This document shows, in pieces, positions 32,037 to 42,722 of a stretch of 64,000 nt of DNA. How positions within the stretch are numbered: the first letter of the stretch is position 1; every line of letters begins with the position of its first letter. Source of the DNA: Hippasteria phrygiana (taxonomy: Eukaryota; Echinodermata; Asteroidea; Valvatida; Goniasteridae); the NCBI GenBank assembly GCA_037893225.1, contig JAZGUH010000197.1:1798001-1862000 (forward strand). Reading direction: 5' to 3'. The notes beneath the pieces are model-generated. The model had not been told where the DNA came from. It made no database searches and saw only the letters and a program-made list of their open reading frames with translations. Made by a program: the position numbers and the translations under genes.

Positions 32037-34400
32037 TTATGGCTTGTTGTGATGAACCGCTGGTAGAACAAACGCGGTAAACTCCACGTTCATCCCGTCA
32101 GGGTGGAGCGTGCCCAGTTGGAACATCACACGCTGTTCTAGAGATCGGCGCTGCGTATCCGACGATGCCGTGGAGACAACGCAGACGCTCATGTCCTTTG
32201 TGGAGTGTGATGGCGCGCTGAAGTGTTGGGCGACAGCCAGACCAGGTTGTTTCAGCCGAACGCTTCGGAGATGCTCCGTAAAACGGTCGGCCAGTCGGCG
32301 CTTGGTTTCGCCAATGTAGAGCATGCCACAGCGGGTACACGTGATGCAATATACAAGATTAGTAGTGGTGCATTTGAAGTGGCCCCGGATGTTGAAATGG
32401 CCACGGGGACCAGTGATGGAAGATGTACCATCAACGTGTGCGCAAGTTTTGCATCTTGGACGCTTGCAGGGAACAGTTTTGAAGGGGTCGTTGTCTACGG
32501 TACTAGCGATGCTGGGAATTAGAGTTGACCGCACAATATGGTTGCTGATGGAGCGGTCACGTCTGAATGAACAGAGGGGGTTGGTGGACTGGGTGAAGAT
32601 GGTGCTGGTCGCTGGATCTTCCTGCAGCGTCTTGAAGTGCTTGAGAATGATATCCCTGGCAGCCATGTTGTGCGGGTGGTAGGTGAGGACTAGAGGGATA
32701 CGATCTTGCTGCATTGTAGGGGTTTGCTTCATGGCGGCATTGCGGGTGACTGATGATACTCTGCGAAGAGCGGCATCAGTGACAGAAGGTGGGTATCCAC
32801 GTTGTTGGAAGAACCCCTTCATTTCTTTACCTCGGTGAAGAAACTCAGCATCCTCGCTGCAAATTCGACGGAGACGGAGGAATTGGCTGTATGGGATGGC
32901 ATCTTTACAATTCTTGGGGTGTGACGACTCGTAATGAAGGTAGCTGTGGGAATCGGTGGGTTTGTAGTGGACCGATGTGGTGAGAGAGTTGCCATTCATA
33001 GACACTTTGATGTCGAGGAAGGTGATGGTGTCAATGGAAATATCAGAGGTGAAGTGCAGGGTTGGGTGCAGGTTATCGGCATACTTGATGAATGCCTGGA
33101 CATCTTCCTTAGAACCAGATGTAGCACCGATGATATCGTCAATGTATCGTTTGTACAACAATGGTTTTGGTCCGGGAAAATTTGACATCATCTTTTCCTC
33201 GAGAAAGCCAACAAATAAACATGCATAACTCGGACCCATACGTGTGCCCATAGCAACGCCAGTGGTCTGCAGGTAGTGTTTCCCATTAAAGGTGAAGTTG
33301 TTCAGAGTGAGGACAAGTTCAGCAAGCCTAAGGAGGGTACTGGTGGGGGGGTCATGGTCTGGACGGCGGTCAAGAAAATGACGTAGCGCAAGTAGGCCAT
33401 CAGCGTGGGGGATGCATGTATACAGAGACTTGACGTCCATACTGAACAGGTAGTTAGAGGAGCCCGTGAATTCAAAGTTGGCGAAAGTATGGAGTGCGTC
33501 ATTAGTGTCCTTCACATAGGAGGGCAGATGGATGACAATGGGTGAAAGCACTGAGTCTAGGTACTTGGAAATCAACTCAGTGGGGCAATTGCAAGCTGAA
33601 ACAATGGGCCGGCCCGGATTCTCCTTCTTGTGAATTTTGGGAAGCATATAGAAAACAGAGGTTCTGGGATACGGAGTGATGAGTTTAGTCGCATTAACGG
33701 GTAGCTCACCTGCGTCAACAAAGGCCTTGATGGTGTCGGACACGATGCCCTGGTGCGTAGGGGTGAGGTCGTGGTCGATCACTTGGTAAGATGAGGTATC
33801 TGAAAGTTGGCGGTCGGCTTCAGACAGATAAAGATCCTTACGCCAAACCACAGTGGCACCGCCTTTATCTGCTCTTTTGATGACATAGTTTTCTTCTTCC
33901 TTGAGCGATCGCAGGGCCTGCCGTTCTGCAGAAGAGATATTGGTCCTGGTGCAACGGGTGTTAAAATTGAGGCGACAAACATCAGCGCGACAATTTTCAA
34001 TAACTCGGTCGAGGGACTTATTGAGGCCAGTAGGTGGACACCAGTTAGATGATTTGGGGACTAGTCCATCAATGGTACTGGCAGTGAGGGTATCATCATG
34101 ATGAGTAACAGTGGAAGAACTAACTTCTTTGCTGTGGAAGTAGGCTTTAAGGCGCAGACGTCTATAAAACATTTCAATATCTCGTCGAGTAGAAAACTCA
34201 TCATTGAACGCGTTGAGAGGGACAAAGTTCAAACCCCGTTGAAGGACAGATAGTTGGGCGTCGGTCAAGGGTAGTTCCGAGGGGATGGTAACAACCATAT
34301 GTTCTTTGTTAGAATCTGGATGCGGTTGATCATGGGTTGGTTGGGTGGAATCTGGGCTCATGGGAAGAAGCAGACAGCCAGTGTCCAACACCAGCAACAT
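32037..34400 (-). CDS. Penelope-like retroelement protein, RT plus GIY-YIG endonuclease (left copy)
   Basis: A single intact 787-residue frame. Visible in order: YVIKRADKGGATVVW (RT fingers), FYMLPKIHKKENPGRPIVSA, motif A FSMDVKSLYTCIPH with catalytic Asp322, motif B TGVAMGTRMGPSYACLF, and motif C YIDD at 419-422. A Cys cluster PCKRPRCKTC follows, then GIY-YIG as VYC (683-685) and YIG (695-697) with downstream Arg and Glu (RLADRFTEH). The protein should copy element RNA at nicks made by its own endonuclease. Length and motifs fit Penelope/Neptune-type elements. No stop or frameshift is seen, so the copy may be competent. No 5' repeat of the 3' end was found. Translation matches the right-arm copy exactly. 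Confidence 0.93.
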   Translation of the reverse strand: MLLVLDTGCLLLPMSPDSTQPTHDQPHPDSNKEHMVVTIPSELPLTDAQLSVLQRGLNFVPLNAFNDEFSTRRDIEMFYRRLRLKAYFHSKEVSSSTVTHHDDTLTASTIDGLVPKSSNWCPPTGLNKSLDRVIENCRADVCRLNFNTRCTRTNISSAERQALRSLKEEENYVIKRADKGGATVVWRKDLYLSEADRQLSDTSSYQVIDHDLTPTHQGIVSDTIKAFVDAGELPVNATKLITPYPRTSVFYMLPKIHKKENPGRPIVSACNCPTELISKYLDSVLSPIVIHLPSYVKDTNDALHTFANFEFTGSSNYLFSMDVKSLYTCIPHADGLLALRHFLDRRPDHDPPTSTLLRLAELVLTLNNFTFNGKHYLQTTGVAMGTRMGPSYACLFVGFLEEKMMSNFPGPKPLLYKRYIDDIIGATSGSKEDVQAFIKYADNLHPTLHFTSDISIDTITFLDIKVSMNGNSLTTSVHYKPTDSHSYLHYESSHPKNCKDAIPYSQFLRLRRICSEDAEFLHRGKEMKGFFQQRGYPPSVTDAALRRVSSVTRNAAMKQTPTMQQDRIPLVLTYHPHNMAARDIILKHFKTLQEDPATSTIFTQSTNPLCSFRRDRSISNHIVRSTLIPSIASTVDNDPFKTVPCKRPRCKTCAHVDGTSSITGPRGHFNIRGHFKCTTTNLVYCITCTRCGMLYIGETKRRLADRFTEHLRSVRLKQPGLAVAQHFSAPSHSTKDMSVCVVSTASSDTQRRSLEQRVMFQLGTLHPDGMNVEFTAFVLPAVHHNKP

Positions 34401-35873
34401 TATTTCCAGTCTTAAGGAAATAAGTTCAAGTTTTCATAACAGAATTGTAGGCTACAAATTTGTGAATGGTTCCTGTCCAAAAATTGTATGACATGTAATG
34501 ATGAATGTACCTGTCCACTTTCTCTGCATGGCAAAAAAAGGAATTTCGCCATTTTTGCACTTGTGCTAAACCTTTACTAGTTGGTTTTTGTAAAAAAACT
34601 AGAATCTTTTATATAATAATTATAATTAGCAGTTACATATGTTAATTAGACTGCCTTTGTACATGTACTTTGTATCGGCTATCTTGACAAACGAATATTT
34701 GAATAATTGATCGAATGGGAAGATCAAATATTCAAATATTAAACATGCTCCGGGTTACCCGACCTGCCTTATTAACAGCCCGATCCTTTTTTAGTAAAAA
34801 TTAAAATGTAAATAAAAAGGAAAACCATAAATGCAGTTTTATTAGTACATACCTTTAAACCTTGACTAGTCGTAATAGACACCTACATACATTGTATGGT
34901 CAGCACAAAAAAAGTGCTATCCATACCGACCTACCAGGTTTCTAAAAATGTATTTGGCCTAATAATCTATACAGATAAAATGCATAGAAATATTGAAGAT
35001 AGACCCTATGCAGCACTTCAAAGACGAACTATATATAATTAAAATATGGCAATAAGCTTTCAGAACTAGAGCTACATATTACTTTAGATACATGTATATG
35101 TATAATGAAGAGAGACAATCTATGCTTTAGTAAGAGTTAATGTACTGTCTGGGAGAAGAGTTCAAACAAAGGAATGTGGTGAGTCAGAGTTAATCCTTAC
35201 ACAGATTGTGACCGCGTTTCCACTTGAATTGGGGAAAGGTGGTTCAAGATCCGGCAGTTTGGTGTGATCGTTGTCTAACCGCAACGAAACCGCAAGTCGC
35301 TTTCCCACTTATGCTTGATCCACCTTTTCGAACGGAAGTGTCGAGTCCGAAAGGTCACTGAGTTCGGTATTACACATGCGCTTGCTTGCTGAGCGCGCGA
35401 TCTGTGGCAGCGTTGCATGCTGGGACGGGTAAAAAATACATACGTACACATACATACATGTACGATGTTTTGATGTACGAAGTTTCAACACTGAGGAAGA
35501 AGTGTACTCTATGAAAAGAATATCGACAAAAATATTTCTCTGAGGCGTATCATGCCAAATACCAATCTGGCATATTTGGGGCACGTCACGCGTCCAGGTA
35601 GCCACGCGCGCCTTGACTGAAGGTTATCATCTGCCCAACGGTTGAAAACGAATGGCATTTTTCTCTCATTTTTTTATCCAACAATGCAAAACTTTGAACA
35701 GGTCAGTGGAACGATATTTTCTATAAAAATACTAACCCCCAAATCTGACCATTTCTGAAAATTGCAACAATGAACAATCATGAACACTACTTTTAAAGTT
35801 AAACCCTGTGATGAACTGCCAAACATCATATTAAAACATATCCCTTTATTACATTGACTGTTGGTGATAAATG
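34401..35873. other. Arm sequence between the Penelope ORF and the TIR element, no gene seen
   Basis: Presumably includes the 5' end of the Penelope element. An imperfect palindrome around 34690-34745 (AATATTTGAAT on both sides) is visible. A 98-codon open frame at 35309-35605 starts at GTG and shows no family features. Confidence 0.5.
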
Positions 35874-36192
35874 GGGGTCATGCTATTTAGCGACAAGCGT
35901 CAACAAAGCGTCAACAAATAAAATACAAAAGTTTAGGCATAAAAACAATTATTTCACATTATACAGCACCTGAATAAATCCCCGCCATCCGATTGGTGGA
36001 TCGTCGATCACGTGCATTGAATTATTCGACCCATCACACGACGCGAACCCACACCGCCCAAAACGTTCTATCACATGGTTCTATATCAAACAGTGCGCGC
36101 GCATTGATAGAACCGAAAGAACTTCCCTAATTTCACGGTCACTATATATATTAGTGGCGCTACAACGTCAACAGGGCTGTCATTCACACAAC

Positions 36193-36412
36193 ATGGCGGC
36201 CGAGTTTCCCAAACTGCCGCGGTTAGTTCTCCTAACAGACGACGAAATATTGGATCTCGTAGGCGATGCTGACGCTCCAAATACAAAGACAAATCAAATA
36301 GGCCTATGCAGTGAAACGATTAGATGAATTTGCAAGACACGCAGGAACAACAATTGAAGCTTTAACTGATTCGGAACTCGGAACTCGACGGTTTTATAAC
36401 GGCACGTTATAA
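36193..36412 (+). pseudogene. Fragment resembling the N-terminus of DUF3504/Crypton-type recombinase proteins
   Basis: The ATG at 36193 opens MAAEFPKLPRLVLLTDDEIL then DLVGDADAPNTKTNQ. After a frame break around 36297-36305 it continues YAVKRLDEFARHAGTTIEAL, TDSELGTRRFYN and stops at 36410. The NTKT...F and LTDSEL...FY pattern resembles the core-binding part of tyrosine-recombinase-like DUF3504 proteins. This is recalled, not searched. It lies inside the TIR element and would be a decayed, truncated gene there. Confidence 0.35.
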
Positions 36413-36460
36413 CGTTACACAAAGAAATCCATGCATGCAATCTGTCAGATTTATTCAGGC

Positions 36461-36640
36461 GTTGTATAAAACAAATAATGAATGTTTCACATTCGTGCAA
36501 TGGTAAGAATAATTTCATTCGGTGACAGAAGGTATGTCCCATTCCACTCGGCTTCGCCTCGTGGAATGGAACATGCCATCTGTCACCTCATGAAATTATT
36601 CTTACCATCGCACTCATAAACATTCATTATTTGTATATTG
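36461..36640. repeat. Long imperfect hairpin (two ~85-bp arms)
   Basis: ACAAATAATGAATGTTT...GGTAAGAATAATTTCAT pairs with its complement on the other side of an apex near 36551 (CTCGGCTTCGCCTCG). It lies centrally within the TIR element. Confidence 0.85.
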
Positions 36641-36885
36641 TCATTTATTTCCAAACGTATTAACATACTTCAAAACAATGTGTGAAATAACATGCGAAAA
36701 CTTAACTCGCGACGGTACCGTTTCGTGCAACCTCATGGCTGCCATCTCGTTTGTGATGGACCACTCAATTTTTTTATAGGGGAGTTGCAAAAGTGTGAGG
36801 CAATTGCAAAATTGTATGTATTTCGTATGGAGCTGGTTGTCTTTGTTGACGCTTGTTGACGCTAAATAGCATGACCGGATAAATG

Positions 36886-37969
36886 TACATATGTACTTAC
36901 CTGGTTAGGCAGTTAATAATGCCACATGAGTCAAGCTTTCCTCAAGTTGGCATGATGTGCAGTGCTAGCGGTGCAGGGTAAGCTGGTGCACGCATGTATA
37001 CATTATACATGTATCAGTGGTTCCCATTGGCTTTGTACACACCATGTGTTTAACTTGGTAGAACCCTGGAGTGTTGCAAAATATGAACTATGGTGAGACG
37101 ATGGGTTAAATTAATTTGTCTTGTATTGTAATGTTTCAACCGAAGTGGCTGCATAGCCACAGATTTCCGCCTCAGTTGGCAGATCGGACAAATTGAACCA
37201 GAAAGAATCAGGGAATTAAACCTTTAAAAAAATGTCATGCCTTGTGAGTATGGTTTATGCATCAGTTGGTTAACTGAACAAATATTCATTGGTTTTATTA
37301 TGAGAGAGATAATTCTCAGTGGCTATTGTAGGGCAAATGATTTTCCGTTTCAGAAAAGTGAAAAATCCGTTTTCACAAATCCTAAACTCCGTTTCAGGCT
37401 GAAAAATTCCGTTTCACATTTTGTTCAATACATAAAAGTGCATTTAAACATACACCATGTACACAGGCAATACATACAAGTTAATTGTAAATTATAATGC
37501 ATTGTTTTATAATTATTTAATTTAGCAATTAAAGGATCTCAATTGTTTTATGCTAGACATGTTGTCTCATTGTCTGTTGTTCATGCTCTTAAAACTGCCT
37601 TTTAAAAAGGCAGTTTACGATGTATCATGAATATTAATTTTCGAACCCCTTTATTCTCTCAACCTCCATGGCGGTGTTACGCCCCAACTATGGCATTGTC
37701 CCAACTATACATGGGCCGGCTCCAACTGTAGTTGGGACCGGTCCCAACTGCGACGGAGTAGTTGGGAAATCCCAACTACAGTTGGGACTGAAGGGGCGGG
37801 GATCGGAACCGCTCGTGAATATATGCATAAATTACAATAATCCAGGCTTGGAAAGGAAGTTTCGTGGGTTCGACGCACGTGGCTGGCCAGCCGGCTATTA
37901 TTTATGGTTAGTAGGCCAAGCTTGCTAAACATCATACCATAGACGAAATCAGCAACGCGAACGCTTCAT
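36886..37969. other. Unique part of the spacer between the arms, no gene seen
   Basis: Single-copy in the window. Contains a 12-bp-arm palindrome (AAACTGCCTTTT and complement, about 37591-37616) and the CCAACT cluster listed separately. Short open frames show nothing recognisable. Confidence 0.55.
37683..37789. promoter_or_regulatory. Cluster of eight CCAACT/AGTTGG motifs
   Basis: Five CCAACT and three AGTTGG within ~107 bases, some arranged as near-palindromes such as TCCCAACTACAGTTGGGA. CAACTG is compatible with Myb-type or E-box sites. The function is a guess; it could equally be a decayed tandem repeat. Confidence 0.4.
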
Positions 37970-38126
37970 GTCGAATAATTCAATGCACGTGATCGACGAT
38001 CCACCAATCGGATGGCGGGGATTTATTCAGGTGCTGTATAATGTGAAATAATTGTTTTTATGCCTAAACTTTTGTATTTTATTTGTTGACGCTTTGTTGA
38101 CGCTTGTCGCTAAATAGCATGACCCC

Positions 38127-39599
38127 CATTTATCACCAACAGTCAATGTAATAAAGGGATATGTTTTAATATGATGTTTGGCAGTTCATCACAGGGTTTA
38201 ACTTTAAAAGTAGTGTTCATGATTGTTCATTGTTGCAATTTTCAGAAATGGTCAGATTTGGGGGTTAGTATTTTTATAGAAAATATCGTTCCACTGACCT
38301 GTTCAAAGTTTTGCATTGTTGGATAAAAAAATGAGAGAAAAATGCCATTCGTTTTCAACCGTTGGGCAGATGATAACCTTCAGTCAAGGCGCGCGTGGCT
38401 ACCTGGACGCGTGACGTGCCCCAAATATGCCAGATTGGTATTTGGCATGATACGCCTCAGAGAAATATTTTTGTCGATATTCTTTTCATAGAGTACACTT
38501 CTTCCTTAGTGTTGAAACTTCGTACATCAAAACATCGTACATGTATGTATGTGTACGTATGTATTTTTTACCCGTCCCAGCATGCAACGCTGCCACAGAT
38601 CGCGCGCTCAGCAAGCAAGCGCATGTGTAATACCGAACTCAGTGACCTTTCGGACTCGACACTTCCGTTCGAAAAGGTGGATCAAGCATAAGTGGGAAAG
38701 CGACTTGCGGTTTCGTTGCGGTTAGACAACGATCACACCAAACTGCCGGATCTTGAACCACCTTTCCCCAATTCAAGTGGAAACGCGGTCACAATCTGTG
38801 TAAGGATTAACTCTGACTCACCACATTCCTTTGTTTGAACTCTTCTCCCAGACAGTACATTAACTCTTACTAAAGCATAGATTGTCTCTCTTCATTATAC
38901 ATATACATGTATCTAAAGTACATGTAGCTCTAGTTCTGAAAGCTTATTGCCATATTTTAATTATATATAGTTCGTCTTTGAAGTGCTGCATAGGGTCTAT
39001 CTTCAATATTTCTATGCATTTTATCTGTATAGATTATTAGGCCAAATACATTTTTAGAAACCTGGTAGGTCGGTATGGATAGCACTTTTTTTTGTGCTGA
39101 CCATACAATGTATGTAGGTGTCTATTACGACTAGTCAAGGTTTAAAGGTATGTACTAATAAAACTGCATTTATGGTTTTCCTTTTTATTTACATTTTAAT
39201 TTTTACTAAAAAAGGATCGGGCTGTTAATAAGGCAGGTCGGGTAACCCGGAGCATGTTTAATATTTGAATATTTGATCTTCCCATTCGATCAATTATTCA
39301 AATATTCGTTTGTCAAGATAGCCGATACAAAGTACATGTACAAAGGCAGTCTAATTAACATATGTAACTGCTGATTATAATTATTATATAAAAGATTCTA
39401 GTTTTTTTACAAAAACCAACTAGTAAAGGTTTAGCACAAGTGCAAAAATGGCGAAATTCCTTTTTTTGCCATGCAGAGAAAGTGGACAGGTACATTCATC
39501 ATTACATGTCATACAATTTTTGGACAGGAACCATTCACAAATTTGTAGCCTACAATTCTGTTATGAAAACTTGAACTTATTTCCTTAAGACTGGAAATA
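38127..39599. other. Right-arm flank before the Penelope ORF, no gene seen
   Basis: Mirror of 34401-35873. The 98-codon frame at 38395-38691 is the mirrored non-gene. Confidence 0.5.
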
Positions 39600-41963
39600 A
39601 TGTTGCTGGTGTTGGACACTGGCTGTCTGCTTCTTCCCATGAGCCCAGATTCCACCCAACCAACCCATGATCAACCGCATCCAGATTCTAACAAAGAACA
39701 TATGGTTGTTACCATCCCCTCGGAACTACCCTTGACCGACGCCCAACTATCTGTCCTTCAACGGGGTTTGAACTTTGTCCCTCTCAACGCGTTCAATGAT
39801 GAGTTTTCTACTCGACGAGATATTGAAATGTTTTATAGACGTCTGCGCCTTAAAGCCTACTTCCACAGCAAAGAAGTTAGTTCTTCCACTGTTACTCATC
39901 ATGATGATACCCTCACTGCCAGTACCATTGATGGACTAGTCCCCAAATCATCTAACTGGTGTCCACCTACTGGCCTCAATAAGTCCCTCGACCGAGTTAT
40001 TGAAAATTGTCGCGCTGATGTTTGTCGCCTCAATTTTAACACCCGTTGCACCAGGACCAATATCTCTTCTGCAGAACGGCAGGCCCTGCGATCGCTCAAG
40101 GAAGAAGAAAACTATGTCATCAAAAGAGCAGATAAAGGCGGTGCCACTGTGGTTTGGCGTAAGGATCTTTATCTGTCTGAAGCCGACCGCCAACTTTCAG
40201 ATACCTCATCTTACCAAGTGATCGACCACGACCTCACCCCTACGCACCAGGGCATCGTGTCCGACACCATCAAGGCCTTTGTTGACGCAGGTGAGCTACC
40301 CGTTAATGCGACTAAACTCATCACTCCGTATCCCAGAACCTCTGTTTTCTATATGCTTCCCAAAATTCACAAGAAGGAGAATCCGGGCCGGCCCATTGTT
40401 TCAGCTTGCAATTGCCCCACTGAGTTGATTTCCAAGTACCTAGACTCAGTGCTTTCACCCATTGTCATCCATCTGCCCTCCTATGTGAAGGACACTAATG
40501 ACGCACTCCATACTTTCGCCAACTTTGAATTCACGGGCTCCTCTAACTACCTGTTCAGTATGGACGTCAAGTCTCTGTATACATGCATCCCCCACGCTGA
40601 TGGCCTACTTGCGCTACGTCATTTTCTTGACCGCCGTCCAGACCATGACCCCCCCACCAGTACCCTCCTTAGGCTTGCTGAACTTGTCCTCACTCTGAAC
40701 AACTTCACCTTTAATGGGAAACACTACCTGCAGACCACTGGCGTTGCTATGGGCACACGTATGGGTCCGAGTTATGCATGTTTATTTGTTGGCTTTCTCG
40801 AGGAAAAGATGATGTCAAATTTTCCCGGACCAAAACCATTGTTGTACAAACGATACATTGACGATATCATCGGTGCTACATCTGGTTCTAAGGAAGATGT
40901 CCAGGCATTCATCAAGTATGCCGATAACCTGCACCCAACCCTGCACTTCACCTCTGATATTTCCATTGACACCATCACCTTCCTCGACATCAAAGTGTCT
41001 ATGAATGGCAACTCTCTCACCACATCGGTCCACTACAAACCCACCGATTCCCACAGCTACCTTCATTACGAGTCGTCACACCCCAAGAATTGTAAAGATG
41101 CCATCCCATACAGCCAATTCCTCCGTCTCCGTCGAATTTGCAGCGAGGATGCTGAGTTTCTTCACCGAGGTAAAGAAATGAAGGGGTTCTTCCAACAACG
41201 TGGATACCCACCTTCTGTCACTGATGCCGCTCTTCGCAGAGTATCATCAGTCACCCGCAATGCCGCCATGAAGCAAACCCCTACAATGCAGCAAGATCGT
41301 ATCCCTCTAGTCCTCACCTACCACCCGCACAACATGGCTGCCAGGGATATCATTCTCAAGCACTTCAAGACGCTGCAGGAAGATCCAGCGACCAGCACCA
41401 TCTTCACCCAGTCCACCAACCCCCTCTGTTCATTCAGACGTGACCGCTCCATCAGCAACCATATTGTGCGGTCAACTCTAATTCCCAGCATCGCTAGTAC
41501 CGTAGACAACGACCCCTTCAAAACTGTTCCCTGCAAGCGTCCAAGATGCAAAACTTGCGCACACGTTGATGGTACATCTTCCATCACTGGTCCCCGTGGC
41601 CATTTCAACATCCGGGGCCACTTCAAATGCACCACTACTAATCTTGTATATTGCATCACGTGTACCCGCTGTGGCATGCTCTACATTGGCGAAACCAAGC
41701 GCCGACTGGCCGACCGTTTTACGGAGCATCTCCGAAGCGTTCGGCTGAAACAACCTGGTCTGGCTGTCGCCCAACACTTCAGCGCGCCATCACACTCCAC
41801 AAAGGACATGAGCGTCTGCGTTGTCTCCACGGCATCGTCGGATACGCAGCGCCGATCTCTAGAACAGCGTGTGATGTTCCAACTGGGCACGCTCCACCCT
41901 GACGGGATGAACGTGGAGTTTACCGCGTTTGTTCTACCAGCGGTTCATCACAACAAGCCATAA
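39600..41963 (+). CDS. Penelope-like retroelement protein, RT plus GIY-YIG endonuclease (right copy)
   Basis: Mirror of 32037-34400 with an identical 787-residue product: motif A Asp322, YIDD 419-422, GIY-YIG core 683-709. The ATG at 39600 is the start of the open frame. Because the two copies translate identically and both lie deep inside the arms, the element inserted before the arms were duplicated (or the arms are kept alike by gene conversion). Confidence 0.93.
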   Translation: MLLVLDTGCLLLPMSPDSTQPTHDQPHPDSNKEHMVVTIPSELPLTDAQLSVLQRGLNFVPLNAFNDEFSTRRDIEMFYRRLRLKAYFHSKEVSSSTVTHHDDTLTASTIDGLVPKSSNWCPPTGLNKSLDRVIENCRADVCRLNFNTRCTRTNISSAERQALRSLKEEENYVIKRADKGGATVVWRKDLYLSEADRQLSDTSSYQVIDHDLTPTHQGIVSDTIKAFVDAGELPVNATKLITPYPRTSVFYMLPKIHKKENPGRPIVSACNCPTELISKYLDSVLSPIVIHLPSYVKDTNDALHTFANFEFTGSSNYLFSMDVKSLYTCIPHADGLLALRHFLDRRPDHDPPTSTLLRLAELVLTLNNFTFNGKHYLQTTGVAMGTRMGPSYACLFVGFLEEKMMSNFPGPKPLLYKRYIDDIIGATSGSKEDVQAFIKYADNLHPTLHFTSDISIDTITFLDIKVSMNGNSLTTSVHYKPTDSHSYLHYESSHPKNCKDAIPYSQFLRLRRICSEDAEFLHRGKEMKGFFQQRGYPPSVTDAALRRVSSVTRNAAMKQTPTMQQDRIPLVLTYHPHNMAARDIILKHFKTLQEDPATSTIFTQSTNPLCSFRRDRSISNHIVRSTLIPSIASTVDNDPFKTVPCKRPRCKTCAHVDGTSSITGPRGHFNIRGHFKCTTTNLVYCITCTRCGMLYIGETKRRLADRFTEHLRSVRLKQPGLAVAQHFSAPSHSTKDMSVCVVSTASSDTQRRSLEQRVMFQLGTLHPDGMNVEFTAFVLPAVHHNKP

Positions 41964-41968
41964 TTCCC

Positions 41969-41993
41969 CTGAAGAAGGTGCATTGCACCGAAA
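41969..41993 (+). other. Hammerhead-like core after the Penelope ORF (right copy)
   Basis: CTGAAGA (41969-41975), hairpin GGTGC-ATT-GCACC (41977-41989), GAAA (41990-41993), six bases after the stop codon. The following GCTC could pair with GAGC at about 42015, but no U precedes a usable cleavage site. Confidence 0.5.
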
Positions 41994-42132
41994 GCTCGGG
42001 TAAAACTATCCGGTGAGCACTGTTTCACCTTTACCATATATATTTTCCATGTACATGTATATATACATATACAAATTTGTGCACATGTAATCCAGTCTCC
42101 TACCTATTCCATGATGAGCAAGGCCTGAATAC

Positions 42133-42252
42133 CTCATTGTTTATCTCTCCCCACTCTCTGTTTGATTTATGACAGTGTTTAGTGTCATGCATGTAGGGTG
42201 AGAATGCCTCCACAGCCACAAGGTCAAACTGTATAAAGTGTTCTACTGAAAT
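42133..42252 (-). CDS. Candidate 40-codon internal exon (right copy)
   Basis: Mirror of 31748-31867 with the same splice-site pattern. Gene not recognised. Confidence 0.35.
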
Positions 42253-42639
42253 CTGAAGGCAATGTACAAAATCAAAAAAAAAAAAACATGCAATTATTAT
42301 GAAATATCTCACTTGACTGCAAGTAAAACCATGGAGGAATAAAACAGTCTCAATCCTGTGTAATCATTGCACCAGGGGTACTGTCCTGTTCAATAAGTGG
42401 AATTTGTGTGTACATTTCCAGAGATGGTTGGCCCATGGAGAAATGTGTTTTATTTCTCCATGGTTGGCCGACCATCATTGGAAATAGTTCAGTTCCCCAA
42501 CATGACAATTCCCTGCTCTAAGTGTGGAAAATCCTAATTTTTCAAAGAGCTACATGTATTCAGCATTGCTCTCTGTCGTTCATAATGGTGTCTGTAACAA
42601 AAAGTGTACCCATGATTGTGGCTATGCACATATTGGAAA

Positions 42640-42722
42640 TAGTCTAGTTCCCTGACCTGATAATTCCCAGACGTCTGTAGGTTGTGCCGTTTTGTCTAAA
42701 GTATGGTCAGGGAAACAGACTA
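42640..42722. mobile_element. Short 83-bp inverted-repeat element, copy B (right arm)
   Basis: Mirror of 31278-31360. Confidence 0.65.

Larger units (their letters stand above)
20537..36030. repeat. Left arm of a giant inverted duplication
   Basis: Every feature here recurs inverted in the right arm. For 28.0-36.03 kb the paired coordinates add up to 74000 (for example 32037-34400 with 39600-41963). For 20.5-27.9 kb they add up to about 84537, because the right arm carries an extra ~10.5 kb. The inner edge is sharp: GTCGAATAAT and its complement match at 36021-36030 and 37970-37979, and the next base differs. The outer edge is not seen, because base 20537 pairs with the window end. Confidence 0.95.
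35874..36877. mobile_element. ~1-kb TIR element spanning the inner edge of the left arm
   Basis: The left end reads GGTCATGCTATTTAGCG then ACAAGCGTCAACAAA. The right end read in reverse is GGTCATGCTATTTAGCG, TCA, then ACAAGCGTCAACAAA. GATAAATG flanks both sides (35866-35873 and 36878-36885), an 8-bp target-duplication candidate. The inverted duplication starts inside this element, at 36030. The right arm holds only its first ~157 bases (37970-38126). Confidence 0.6.

Noticed and set aside
35309..35605. 98-codon frame (mirrored at 38395-38691)
   Set aside because: Starts at GTG, no recognisable motif and no splice context.
41969..42030. Complete, active hammerhead ribozyme
   Set aside because: The core is present, but the UH cleavage strand paired to stem III is not found, so only a hammerhead-like motif is reported.
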